Assembly: GCF_000003855.2 (NCBI RefSeq)
Contig: NW_003101668.1
Coordinates: forward strand, 1,466,031 to 1,530,030
Length of the DNA stretch: 64,000 nucleotides
Reading direction: 5' to 3'
DNA from: Blastomyces gilchristii SLH14081
Lineage: Eukaryota; Ascomycota; Eurotiomycetes; Onygenales; Ajellomycetaceae
Positions 21,683-34,079 of the stretch are shown piece by piece. The translations under genes and the position numbers were made by a program. Every line of letters starts with the position of its first letter. Position 1 is the stretch's first letter. The notes below the pieces were generated by a model. It did no database searches, had not been told where the DNA came from, and saw nothing but the letters and a program-made list of their open reading frames with translations.

Positions 21683-24130
21683 CTAAATACATTCTTGTAT
21701 AAGTTTATTCTTCACTTTCTCATGAAAATTATACTTCTCTGATATACTGTGATCAGAGGTATTAAACTGTCTGATAATTCTATGTTTTATAATCATGAGT
21801 TTCTTGATTGTTTCTTCTTGTAATTGTCTCAGTGATAATAATAAATATCTTAACTTGAGTTGAACTTTCACTTCATTCTTATCTCTGTCAATGAAATTAT
21901 CAGAATATTATATATTATCAGTGTAACAGTTGAATATATACTCTCAACAATTTTTTATAACTCTAGAATTGATTTGATGTGTAAATTCATCAGATTATCT
22001 TGAAGATAGCAGTTAAATTCAGTTTTATAAGCATGTAGTTTTGTCTGATTTTCAGTTGTAATCAATGTATATAAGTTCTGTTTCAAAGTTAGTATTATAG
22101 TTCTATATAATATAAAGTGTTATCAAAGATCATTACTTACTAGAGAATTGTATTTCACTGTCTTTATATCTTAAACATCTGCTTGTTCAAATCTCTGATA
22201 GTTGACATGGTAGTAGTCTCAGACTAATTTGATATATAAGTCTCATTTCTTCTCTATTCAATCTTGACAAGTATAGATGTTAACTTGATAAGAGAGATCT
22301 AGTAGAGCTGCTATAACATAGTACTCTGCAAAAGATTGTTCAGTTTTGCTGTAGTAGTATACCAGTTTATCTCTTACAGTAATAATAGCCTGTGATATAG
22401 TTTTATCTCAGACTGAATTTCTTTTTAAGTGATTTAACTGCTTCTTAAGATAAGTAAATAAACTGTGATACACTCATCAGGCTGACTGCAGCATTAATAT
22501 ATAAGTGATTAAGACTGTCTTTATTATCTTATAAAACTGAAACAGTAAATCAATCACATATTTCAACTAAGTTCACTTCATATCAGAAAGTTTCAATATC
22601 TGAATCTTTTTCTGATCAGAGTGTTACACTCAATGATCAATCATCTGATACAATTGAAGAGTCTGAATAGTTATTTTATATATTGAACTTCACTGTATTC
22701 TAACATTCTGTATCATATTCAGTGATGTGACTGATTTTTTTATTTATTAAATATCATGAAATCATTGTTACTATTTAGAGAAGATATAAATTACATTAGC
22801 AATGTTTTAAATCTGTGATATTTAAATTATTAGTCAATCTATTCAAAATTAACAGTAGTATTATTAAAAAGTATTATTAAAAAGCAATATTAAAAAGTGT
22901 TATCAAACAATATTATCTTTTGTAAAGTGAATATAAAAGTTACTTGAGTAATCACTTTTATCTCATTCTCATTTTAAGAATCAGTCATCTCATTATTCTT
23001 CATCTCAATGTTAAGATTCTTTATCAGTATTTATATCACAAGTTAAATCACATGAGTAATACAGAGAATATGACCTTGTTTATCATTTCAGAAATACAAA
23101 GTCAATTTTTGCTTCAAGCTCTCTATCATAGTATAGTTATTTGCAGCATTATCAGTTGTAATTATAAGAAGACTGAAACTAATATCTCAATAGTCATTTT
23201 TAATCACAGTTATTAATATCTCTGTTATATAATTCTCAGTATGACTACTGATCAATGATTTAAATTCAATTAATGTCTCTTGATAAGTTCAGTTCTCATC
23301 AATGTAATAACATATAACTCTTATAAATACAAGATTCTTTATACTAGTTCATGTATTCACTGTGAGAGACACTCTTCAATAATTCTTCAACTCTGATTCT
23401 AGATGTTGTATATTAACTTTATAGTATATCTTGAGATTGAACTGAAGACAGAATTGATATAGAATATGAAAATTTGAATTAAGTATTTGAAGAAGTATTC
23501 AGAATTCAGGATTTTCAATTGATTGAAGAGAAAGATTCAGAGATATATATATATGAAGTAATTATTCACAGAAGTTATCAGATAAGAGTTATGAAATCAG
23601 AGTACTAATATATGATTATTTTCACATGATTTTCTTCAAATTAGAAAGTTAGTATTATTAAAAATCATTATCTGATAGAGTTACTTATCAGCTTAGTAGT
23701 AATTTTCTGATTATTTTTCTTTTATTGTTTACATTCTGATGACTTCAGATGTCAGAAAATTCCTTCAGAGTTATAACTAGTTTATGATGAATATTTCTGA
23801 ATAAAGTTATAGTAATTATAGCAGAGAGATGACTCTTCAGTAATCTACAATATAATCTGTTAATAATTATTTCATAGTTCATCTCAGTGTTTGTGTTGAG
23901 TTTTTCATAAATTTTATGACCTGGAATCAGATATGAAGAATGAAGTAATTATTTATTATAATTGAAAGAGAGTATCCTGTGTTAAATTATAAATAATATA
24001 GACTTTATAATTCACAGTGATTTCTTAAAGAGTTTGTGAATCTTCAATAGAAGTAAAAGAAGTGAAAGAAGTGAATTCAGAAGATATAATAATAATTTAA
24101 GAAAGATAATAACTTATTTTCAATAACTGA
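21683..24130 (-). pseudogene. hAT transposase (copy C), decayed
   Basis: This is the minus-strand counterpart of the copy B transposase. The last exon is open for 62 codons (21683-21871) and includes ETIKKLMIIKHRIIRQF before the stop at 21683, the end of the hATC dimerisation region. The exon with the ITTDNA and CIAHVIQL blocks lies at about 22935-23230; the plus-strand open frame there is its shadow. The intron with tandem 13-bp units is at about 22850-22920. Multiple stops make it non-functional. Confidence 0.75.
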
Positions 24131-24494
24131 TCACTGATGTGTGTAAGAAGAATTAATATAAGAGAAAATAATCTTGTTTCTTAGCTTAGTTATAGTTTTA
24201 GTACTAACTCAGATTGAATATCATTGATGTATAAAAGTAAATAAACAATCTTGATTAATCTCTGTTATATTTCTTGAAATATATTAATATTGTGAATATC
24301 AATGTTGAAAAAATGTTGATACTTATATATTATAGTGATTTGTGAATTATGATAGTTAAATATATATATATATATATATTATTCCTGACTTGATTACAAC
24401 TTGTACAATAATTTTTAAAAACTCAAAATTAATTTCATTGATTAATAATTATGAACTTATAACTAACTAATATAAAAAGAAAAAAACTTTTCTA

Positions 24495-25295
24495 CTATAT
24501 CTTCTCTCTTCTCATCTCTATATTTTTATAATCACTTCTCATTCTCTCTCTCTCTCTCTCATCAAGATAATAATCATCTCAAAATCTCTCTCTGCTGTCT
24601 TCTTAGAAGAGTGTTTCTGCTGCTTTCTCTTAGACAGGTCAATCTGTGTCTTAAAATCCTGCATTTTCTGATCTGCTGTCTCAGATTCCATCTCAGTGAT
24701 AAGCAGATTGACATGCTCAGAGAGCAGAGCTGTCTTCTCAATATTCTGAATCATGAAGTGTATTCAAGATCTGAACAAGATCTTAATCTTCTTCTTCTCT
24801 ATCAGCTTCTGCTAATCAATTAAAGTATAGAAGTATTATCAAAAATTATTATCTCTTAATAAATAAAAAGCTTATTAGTTTTGACTTCTTTATCTCTCAC
24901 TTTAACATCTTCTCAATCTTCTTCTACTGTCACTTATTTACAGTAACACTCTTCTTCTCTCTTTCTCTCTTTATCTTGATCTTAAATTATTCTCAGAACT
25001 TCTTCTGATCTTATCAGTACTGTATGAGACTCTTCACAGTCTTCTTCTTTAATCTCTTACAGATGATGTCATCTGTATTGTTTCTATACTTAGTTCAGTC
25101 TAAATCTATCAGAAGTGTTACTTAAAATCATTATCATTCTTCTCTCTTACAGAGTCTCTTCAAGATATTATAACATATCTTACAATCTGTCTCTTCTTAC
25201 TTGAATATCTTCTTCTTCTCTCTCTTCAATCTGTGATGATGCTCATGTGCCTTGATGATCTGCAGAACTGCAGAATATTTGAAGAGAAATAACAT
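24495..25295 (-). pseudogene. hAT accessory protein (copy C), decayed
   Basis: ATG at 25293-25295 (minus strand) corresponds to the start in copies A and B, and the TAG lies near 24495. The first Cys pair is lost (CEYC became HEHH) but the second is kept as DCKICYN. The last exon is open at 24539-24754 and contains NIEKTALLSEHVNLLITEM and FKTQIDLSKRKQQK. The three copies together support a real protein-coding gene that travelled with the transposase. Confidence 0.55.
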
Positions 25296-25352
25296 GATTG
25301 ATTTCAGTGAGTATTGAAGAGAGATGAAGACAGAAGAGATGATCAGAAATGA

Positions 25353-25442
25353 TATAATAATAATAATAATAATAATGATGATGGTAATAGTAGTGATGAT
25401 AGTGATGATAATGATGATGATAATAATGATGATAATAATGAA
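25353..25442. repeat. Triplet repeat upstream of accessory gene (copy C)
   Basis: ATA/ATG triplet run at the same element position as in copies A and B, of different length. Confidence 0.85.
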
Positions 25443-25579
25443 AGAAAGAGTGCATTGAAATATATTACTGACTTATCAAATATAAAGAGACTTAAAGAAA
25501 ATATTAACAGCTTTCAGTGATATACAGAAACAGCTACAGTGTTGTATAGTAATATTATCTTCATTCAATACATGCACTG

Positions 25580-25765
25580 TTGATATTCTTTGTATACAGT
25601 TATCATATAATCTGTATCAGAGATACATGCAGAAAACAGATCTTTGTTGCTAGAATAAATAATTGTAGCAATTCTCTGTTTTTATATTATAAAGATAAGT
25701 TCTTCTCATTTCTTTCTTCTCTCTTTTCTCTTCTTCAATCAATCACTAATTTCAAGCTGATATGA
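25580..25765 (+). CDS. Conserved small ORF in hAT element (copy C)
   Basis: This 61-codon frame begins MIFFVYSYHIICIRDTCRKQ, then SLFLYYKDKFFSFLSS and NFKLI. It matches the frames at 2812-3009 and 9468-9656. Function unknown; it may be an exon of an opposite-strand gene or a chance open frame. Confidence 0.3.
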   Translation: MIFFVYSYHIICIRDTCRKQIFVARINNCSNSLFLYYKDKFFSFLSSLFSLLQSITNFKLI

Positions 25766-26537
25766 AACCTATTAAAACACTCTCAGAAATCCTCAAATTG
25801 AAGAGTATAGACTAATCAAATTTTAAATGCAGAAGAAGTCAAAGTATCTTCTATAGATTTAATTACTCATTCTCTCTTAAATAAAACAGTAGTCACATTC
25901 CTTTCTCCTCTCAATCAAATGAAACATGGCCTGTGAAAAGCAAGTATCATATCAGGTCATAATAATCAACACAGTCCCAGTACACAGAGCTGTATATGCA
26001 CAGTGTGTGCTGAACTGAGAGACTGTGTGAATTGTAAACTGACAGCAGCATCTCAGAGAGAGCTGTGCAGCGTGAGAAAGCTGCAATTCTCAGTCATATG
26101 TATAGAGAGTGAATCATCACAGTAAGTGCATGTGTATTGAAGTAATACTTTTTGATAACACTCAGTCTCTGATATGATGAAAATAGAGTCTCTCTGTGAG
26201 ATCTGTTTTTATCAGAAGTCAGAGAATCTTATATTCTCTAAGATTATCTTCACACATTTTATCTGTGAAATCAATGAGAGAAATCATTGATTTCAGTGTT
26301 CTATTCTTAATACTATTCAAGTGACAGCAGAGTTCATTCTAACCACACTTTTTAAGTGTATATTCTCTAATTATTCATATTTATACAGATATATACTGAT
26401 TATTTATTAGATAATGTTAAGACAATGACTCATCACAGCCATGTTACTCTCACTGTGAGAAATACATAATTGATGATGAATATTGCAAAGACTCTGAGAA
26501 GTAAGTATTTTAAGAGTACTGTGATTCTGTGATCTTG

Positions 26538-26672
26538 ATTTTTTTTGTTTTTATTTTTTATTTTTTTCTTTTCCTTTTCTTTTTTTTTATTGTGATTTTT
26601 TCTTATTATTGTTTTGTTTTTTGTTTTTTTATTTTTTTGTTTTTTTTTTGTATTTTATATTTTTTTTTTAAT
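26538..26672. repeat. Poly-T/pyrimidine tract in hAT copy C
   Basis: Simple T-rich repeat equivalent to 3781-3965 in copy A but shorter. Confidence 0.8.
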
Positions 26673-27046
26673 TAAAATAATATCAATTATGATCTGTGTT
26701 TAGAAAAGTAACAATATTTAATAATACTCTCTATTGAATTTTCAACAAATGAGTACTATGTTATGATATTATGTAAGTGAGAAATGATTTCATGATCTCA
26801 TTTAATGTCATTTTCAATAATGAGATCAGAATGAAAATGTGACTAAGAATTCAAAAATATTCTTTATCTGAGACTAGATTTTTATTTGAAAAGTGAATCT
26901 GAGACCTTTAATATTTGAAATAATGTGATTTGAAATCAATGTATTGAATATAAACTATGATCAGAAGTAATGCTTTTAGACAATGTAATAACTGTAAAGT
27001 TTGATTCTGGTCTCAGACACGGTCACACAGTCAGTCTAGCTGTGAC

Positions 27047-28426
27047 ACAAGAACTGTTAATAGAGAATCTAGACATATTTATATATACCTGATCAGAGAT
27101 TGTGCAGATAGAGAGAAGATAATTGTAGATCTGTGAAACTGCAGAAGACACTGATAACACTGAGAGCTTTATAAGAACTATCAGCTAGAATCTATAAGAA
27201 ATTACTTATGAAGAGACTTACAGCAAAGAGCAGAACTGCACTACTTGAAGTCAGAGACTAATCTGAAGAAGACATGAGATTGACTACTGATCTGAAGATC
27301 AGATACAGTGACAGAGCTGAAAGAGATAAAGATGCTGTTGTGAGTGATAACATCTCTGCTTTATCAGTCAGTAAAAAGTGATCAGAGAAGTTATAGAGAC
27401 ACTTATAAGAAGCTTAATAATAGTCAGACATTGTCTGTGAAGATATTGAAATTGAAAAAATTTTTATTCTTGAGAAGTTTGTGAATTAATATGTGAATAT
27501 TATTAGAAACACTCTCTCTCTGTTATCTGAGTGAAAACACTTTATGAATGAATAAGAATACTCACAGTTTATGAGAATGAGAGCTGTTACAGAAAAAGAG
27601 AAAAGAAGATGAGATTTCACAGACAGATCTGAGATATTTATACTACTTTAGAGAGATTTACTTACACTGTGAGTGATTCTGTGAAACAGTCAGATCACTC
27701 TAGTAAATAAAGAGTAATTGTGAATTATAGGTCTGAATCTTTCTATACAACTATAAAGAGTGATTGTAGACTGTAGACATCTTGATTCTACAATTCTATA
27801 GAGTTGATAAAAGAATGAAAAATTCCTTACAATTCTACAGTGTCAAAGAACAATAATTTATAAGAATGAGTGAAAGATTAACTTATAAATACTTCTCTTT
27901 AATGAGAATAATCTCACAGAGAGTGATTCATCTGTGAAATAAATCTGTATGATAATTATATAAGAATCTTATGAAAATAATTAAGAGTCAACTGAAATTC
28001 TTCTTTATGAAAGATATGAGATAAATCTGTGTAATAGTCAGAGAAGAATCTGTAGATTATAAAGAATCTTATGAAATAAGAAACTGAGTGACAGACTCTT
28101 TTCTCTTCACAGTAATAAGAGATTTTTCCTCACTGAGGTTTTTTTATAGATATCAAGAGTTTTTAGTGAGTATTACTGCAGTGCTGAGCTGATTCTATGA
28201 AGTCACTCAGTGAAAGACTTCACAGATGAAGTCTTAGAGAGGAAGAGATATGTAAGAAATTCTGCTTCTCATGAATTCTTTATCTCTATTGCTATCTCTT
28301 GTGTAATCAATAGAGTTAGCAGCCCTTGACTACACACAACTATATAGACTGAAGTTCATGAATACTATTTATAACTCAGCTTGAATGCTATTATATATTT
28401 GATCTCTATATTTTATCTTTCTACCG
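27047..28426. other. Unassigned decayed sequence with a coding-like stretch
   Basis: This continues the host sequence broken by hAT copy C. On the plus strand at about 27230-27360 a frame reads MRLTTDLKIRYSD then AERDKDAVVSDNISALS. Further downstream the frame continues through TGA stops. The charged composition suggests a helical, possibly gag-like protein, but no family is recognised. Confidence 0.35.
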
Positions 28427-28500
28427 CGAATACTTCTAGTAGTTAACAGTACATATCACGTCAAGCTGCAAACACCCGAATAATCGCCTGCGAGTTCTTA
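28427..28500. other. Short undecayed segment between elements
   Basis: Here CG and CC pairs are suddenly common (ACCGCGAATAC, CACGTCAAGC, ACACCCGAATAATCGCCTGC), unlike both sides. It lies exactly where the Gyp4 fragment begins and may be single-copy host DNA or a junction filler. Confidence 0.5.
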
Positions 28501-28509
28501 TTATTACAG

Positions 28510-30990
28510 AGATGAATACATCTGAATGAGCTATCAGAGATGCTCTTCTACAGATAGATAAGAATGAAAAGCTACATCTGATAATGTATGATGATAGAAA
28601 ACTATCAGATGCTGAGCTTAATTACTCAGTATATGAAAAGAAATTGCTAGTAATTAAACACATACTGATGTTGTGAGATAGATATATTGACAACAGTTAT
28701 ATAATAACAGTGATTACAGATTACAAAAGTCTCATCTATCTATAATTAATAATAAAACCTTTCAAATACTTAGCATGTTGAATCTCAGAGTTTCAAGTGT
28801 ATAATCTTAATATCAAATACTGAAAGAAGTCAGATACTGTGATATCTGATGCAATCAGTTGCAGACCTGATTTCATAAGTAAGAATTCTGTGAATCAGAT
28901 ATAAGAGAAGTTCATATTAAACACACTGAGAGAATGTAAGAAATTAGAATGAGTGAACATAATGATCTCTTACTTAGAGAACAGCAAGATATTGAATAAT
29001 AAGCATCTTGTAAAAGTAGTAGAAGAGATGCTTTCAAACTTCAAGCTGAGAAAATTGAAAAACAATGTTATGCTTTACTATGATTTAGAATATACAGAAG
29101 CTCTCTATCTAGAATATTTATTTAGATGTGACTTGATGACTCACATGTACAAGGAATTCAGTCACTTAGAAAGTTCTGAACTTATGAGTGTACTTGAATC
29201 AAGAGCATACTGATCAAGCATAGCTGAGAATATTCAGATATACACTCACAAGTGCTTGAATTATCAGGTCATGAAAGAATCTAAGAAAGGATTAGAAGAT
29301 GAGAAAGTATAACATCAGATAAAATATACAATACAATCATTCAAACAATAAGAAGTGAATCTCATAGATATATTATCATGAATATCAAATGAAAATTATT
29401 GAATAATCACTGCTATTGACTACACTACTGACTGATCAGTTGTAAAAGCAGTTTCAGAGATAACAGAGAAGATAGTGATGAAGTTTCTATATAATGAGAT
29501 CTATGTTAACTATGAAATGCTGTGTGAGATTCTAACTAATAACAGTGTGAATCTTATAGAAGAAGTGATGAGACATTTCATAAGTTAGTTACAGATAAGA
29601 TATTATAGAACAACATTATATCACTCACAGATAAATAGAAAAGTGAAACACTTGAATGAAATCTTGAGTAACACACTGATGAAATATCTAGTAGATAAGT
29701 CTATAAGATTATGAGATGAATATCTTGATCAGATGCTATTAGTCACACAAATTCAGTAGTATGCAGTCTTCAAGTGTTCATTATTCTATCTGTTATATGA
29801 ATTGCATCTGCGCATTCTGAAGAATGCTTCAGAAAAGATGAGAAAGAGAACAGTGATTATGAACACAGCAGAAACAACAGTTGCAGATACAACAGTCACA
29901 GACATAGAATCAAGATTAAAAGAGATCAGTCATGCATATATAAAAGCTAATAAGTTACTTCTGAACTGAGCAATTCAATTGAAAAGAATACAAGGCTCAC
30001 TAGTTAAGAAATCAAGTCTTAAGATGAGAATATAAGTTCTTATATATAATAAGAGTTCTGAGAAGTTTCAATCTAGATGATTTAAGTCATATAAAATACT
30101 CAAATCATATTCTCTGAGAACATACACATTGAAAGAATCAGAGGAATAAGTCTTACACAACTTAATAAATAATTTATATCTTATAAAAGCAAAGATACAA
30201 GACCTGAGTGAATTATGATTATTCACAGCACTCTTATCAGTGTTGAAAAAGAAGAGACTTATAATTGAAAAGTCTTGTAAAGTAAGAGAAATCATAGATA
30301 CTTACAAATCAGATAATCTCACTTATTTCAATCTTTTCACAATTATAAGAAAAGAATAAGAAGTAATGAAGAAATTAGATGAATATTACACTTCAATAAG
30401 TGATGAAACTGTAGTCAGTTATATAATAACATGCTGCAGACAGTGAATGTAATATGATAAAGAGCAGTCTCAAGACAGCAGACTTGTATATAAATCAGAT
30501 CACAGAAGAAAAAGAGATTCAGAGTTGAATTCAACTGTTTATATCAGTTCAATCACAGAGATCACAGAGAATGAATCATCTGAAACATCTGCAGATGTAT
30601 GAGACTAAGTCATCTCAATCTCTGAGAATGCTCAGAGATTGAATAAGATAAGTTTCAATAAGTCATTTACTGTAGTGATCTGAGTGAGTGAAGAGAGACA
30701 GTATAATACATGAGATAGAATTACAAAAGATGAAAGCTGCTGAACCTAGTCACTGAACACTATATTATATAGAGATTATATAAGAGTAGTGACTAGCAGA
30801 CAAAGAAAAAGTATAAGAAAAGAAAAGAGATAATGAATTGATCATCAACTATAAAAGTCAGCTGTAAAAGATGAATATTATTATACACACTTTATTCATT
30901 TTCATACATCACACATTTAATCTATTTCCAACATCATATCATCTGAAAAACATTAAAAACACAGAAAATCTCAAAACTTGAGATCTGCAA
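28510..30990 (+). pseudogene. Gyp4 Ty3/gypsy pol remnant (RNase H, integrase)
   Basis: This starts abruptly inside RNase H: DALLQIDKNEKLHLIMYDDR, then AELNYSVYEKKLLVIKH and VITDYKSL. Integrase follows with an open frame at 28953-29213. A core and C-terminal block at about 29600-29820 contains YHSQINRKVKHLNEIL and FYLLYELHLRIL, matching the HPQTNGKVE...PFYLLYG pattern of fungal gypsy integrases. The C-terminal tail beyond 30000 is weakly defined. It lacks LTRs, gag, protease and RT. It is a different family from Gyp1-3, judging by the RNase H wording. Confidence 0.7.
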
Positions 30991-33050
30991 GAAATTTGAG
31001 AACTGTAAGCTGCTCTTATAATAATACTCTACATGTCTTCAATTTCTCTACTGCTCTGTATACAATATTAAGGTCATTTATCACAAGATTGACTGAAATG
31101 CTAATATAGAAATGTGTATGCATGTGTATAGAAAAATTGAAGAAGAGTGCAGAATCTGCAGAATCAGAAGTCAAGATAGAAGAGACAGAGATAAAAGAAA
31201 TAAAAGAAGAAGAAAGTACAGAACTGAATAAATAACAGCAGAAGTCACTCAGAGCTGAACACTTATAATCTGATATATACACAATCTTTCTCACAGAAGA
31301 GGGAGAGAAAGTGATGAAAGAAGCTTGAGAGTGAAAGAGAATAGTCTCAGTAGTGTTATTATCTTTGATTAAAATAATCTCTGACACTGAAGTAACTAAG
31401 AACTATTATTAGTATACAAAACTGTAAAAGCAGAGGTAATAATTACTGAATGAATACTCACTGATCTTAGAATTGTACATGCAATTACAACACACACAAG
31501 ACTTCTTAGAAAGAGAGAGAGAGACACAGAGAAATACAGAAAGCAGAACATAGTGTGTGAATAGTTCATTTTCATAATAATATCTTAGACAAGGCATACA
31601 AGTCTCACATCTGTGAGTGTAAAAAAGTACAATATCTGTGTTTCTGTTTCTGAAAATATGAATATTCTTTATCTGCACTACAAAGTCAGATAATAAACAT
31701 CAGAGAATAGACTGATATAAATCTATCATTTTAAAGAAATTTATCAAAGTGAATGTACCTGCAATATTGAACTTTACAGTTATAAAAAGTTTCTTAATAT
31801 CTGTGAACATCATGACTTTGTGTATAATAAAACTCATAACAATTTTCTCTAAGAACAGAAAAATCAGTGTTAGAAAGAAAAGATGAAAAAGAAAAAGACT
31901 TATAATCTTAACACTGTTGAGAGAGAAAATGATTCTCTGATATGAATAAAGAATTATCTCATCATGAATATTTAAAATGAATGTAATAATCAGTATCTGT
32001 GACTGAGCTTTAAATAATCATGTCATACACAGTCTTCATACAATAAATTATTTTAGAAGTTAATAAGAAGAGCAGAAGTATACACACTGAAAAACATAAT
32101 TCATTAAGTCTACACAACATCTTCTTAAAATGAGAAGAGCTGATAATAAAAGCAGAGATAATAGAAGCAGAGAGAGCAGAAGTAGCAGAAGTGAGAGTTA
32201 TAGAAACAGAGATAGCAGAAGAGGAAGAACTGAAAACAGAGATAAGAATAGAAGATTAAAAGAGAGTAACAGAGAGAGAAACAGTAGTAAAAGAGGCAGA
32301 GAGAAATGCAGAAGACTCAGCTATACATGATATGAACAATTTCTTCATTATTACATTCTTCAAGTTTTCAATTAATAATTCAATATTGAGGCATTCACTA
32401 TCATTAACAGATGCAGATCTGTCAATATGTGAAGATTCTATATAAATAAAAACAAACATCAGCATCTGCATTTATGCAAAATTGTGTCAGAAAACATGAT
32501 CAGAAGCCTGCTGAGAAGAAAAACAGTTAAGAGTGTATAAGAAGATGAAGAAGATATGCTATTCATGATAATATATTCTGATAATCATTAGAAGATAAAC
32601 AAGTCTCAGTCATGTTTCATTACACATTATACTTACTACTAACAAACTGTCTGATATGAGTACTATGATAACACTTGTTATGAAAATGAAGAGTCATTGT
32701 CAGAAATATGTATAATGTAATAGATGAACAGATAGAAGGTATTAAACAGAAGAAGAGACAGAAATCTTGAATAAGATAATGATATTCAATGATGATGATA
32801 ATGAAGAAGATAATTGAAGAATGAAAAAAGTTAGTGAATAAGTGATGTAATATAGTGAAAGTTTCTTTGTGAGAATGTATAAGAGACACTAGCTGAATCA
32901 GAGATAGACTGTACAATCATGAATACTAGCAGCGTGCTAATCTGCATGAGGCTAGGGCTTATATCACAGTCACATGAGTGTGACTGAATCTGGTGAGAGA
33001 GAATGTGATTCAGAAGAATATACAATCACTGAATAATAACACAGCCACTT
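30990..33050. other. Unassigned decayed sequence, Glu-rich frames
   Basis: Two plus-strand stretches read as acid-rich protein: AESAESEVKIEETEIKEIKE at about 31150-31210 and AEVAEVRVIETEIAEEEEL at about 32175-32230. The Ser/Arg-rich open frame at 32130-32330 and the minus-strand open frames at 31016-31387, 31409-31678 and 32620-33025 overlap these and look like shadows. No domain is recognised. It may be the 3' part of Gyp4, another element, or a decayed host gene. Confidence 0.3.
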
Positions 33051-33054
33051 CTGA

Positions 33055-33160
33055 ACACACTTACGAATGTAAAGATTCCCTAGCGGCCACTAATTAATTT
33101 AAATAACATATATAAGAAGCCGGCGTACGCCTGTAATCATACGCTGGCTCAAGAAACCTT
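33055..33160. other. Short partly undecayed segment
   Basis: This contains CTAGCGGCCACT and AAGCCGGCGTACGCCTG, with CG pairs rare elsewhere in the region. ATAAGAAGCCGGCGTACGCC recalls the end of a Gyp-type LTR but cannot be aligned over its length. Nature unresolved. Confidence 0.35.
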
Positions 33161-34020
33161 TGAATCACAGTATTAAACTGACTTAGATTAAGATGAAATT
33201 TCTGTTCAAGAATATGAATAAAGCGGTGAAATTCAAACAATATATTTTTCTTATATCTTAAAGAATCTCTGATCTTAATCTCTCTATCTTCATAATAGAT
33301 ATAAATGTGTAGAGGCTGCAGCAGTAACAGAGTGATTAGAGAGCTTATATTAAAATATACAGTGAGTTCAGAAATCTTGAATTTCTACTGAGATAGAGAT
33401 GTACACACTCTAGAAGATAGTATGAAGTTTCTTTCAGAGTGAGATCAGATTGATTTCAGTATAGATGTATGAAGTTATATCAGCCTATTAGAGCTTGACT
33501 GATTCAAACTTATAATCAGATTAAGTGATTTGAATTGTAATATAATAGAACTGAAGCAGTGACTAGTTAGCAGTGTTATATAGAGATAGTTATTAAGAAG
33601 CTGTATAAGTGAGCTTGACTATCTTACTTGATTAGTGAGCTTGTAGACTACAGAATTATTGTAAGAATATCACAGATATGATACTTAATATACTAAGAAG
33701 ATTATATAAGAAACACAGTAACTCTTGTATATATTTTAATAGAAGAAAAATGAGTCACTGACTTTTTTCATGAGAAGCCAGTATCTAGCTATTCTATATA
33801 GATAATAAGTGAATACTCTTCTTTCATTTCATAAGTAAGAATAGTCAGAGTGATATCTTAGCAGCATTTCACTGTTAAGAAAGAGTAATCTGCTGACCTT
33901 GTATAGAAGCAGAGTTCTTATATTCATCAATCAGATCTTTCTATGATATATTCAAATAATGTTATAGAGTGATTGAAAACTGGTTCAGATAGAATGAAAT
34001 CATCTGCATGAAAGCAATGA
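33161..34020. other. Unassigned decayed sequence
   Basis: Decayed DNA without a recognisable domain on either strand. A plus-strand frame with several TGA stops runs from about 33310 to 33600 (ILNFYWDRDVHTLEDS when a stop is read as Trp) but matches nothing I know. Confidence 0.3.
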
Positions 34021-34078
34021 GCCGTGTGAAACCGCAACAGGGCCTTGGCGCGGCCGGGAGCGTGACACTTATGAGGTT
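34021..34078. other. Short GC-rich undecayed segment at truncation point
   Basis: The segment includes CCTTGGCGCGGCCGGGAGCG. It ends precisely where the 5'-truncated Gyp1 copy begins, so it marks a breakpoint or a filler of single-copy DNA. Confidence 0.45.
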
Positions 34079-34079
34079 C

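Larger units (their letters stand above)
21354..27038 (-). mobile_element. hAT transposon copy C, full length (5685 bp)
   Basis: This is a complete hAT element in the orientation opposite to copy B. The ends are TAGACTGGCT at left and CAGTCAGTCTA at right. It is flanked by a perfect 8-bp duplication, GCTGTGAC (21346-21353 and 27039-27046). The transposase gene (21683-24130) and accessory gene (24495-25295) are on the minus strand, with a small open frame on the plus strand (25580-25765). The 8-bp duplication, the TAG...CTA ends and the transposase domains together fix the superfamily. It differs from copy B mainly by transitions. Confidence 0.92.

Noticed and set aside
32130..32330. SR-type splicing protein
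   Set aside because: The Arg/Ser-rich frame is a shifted reading of a Glu-rich stretch built from AGAAGCAGAGA-like units. No RRM is present.
33200..33260. rRNA fragment (GCGGTGAAATTC-like string)
   Set aside because: Only a dozen bases resemble small-subunit rRNA and the surroundings do not fit.
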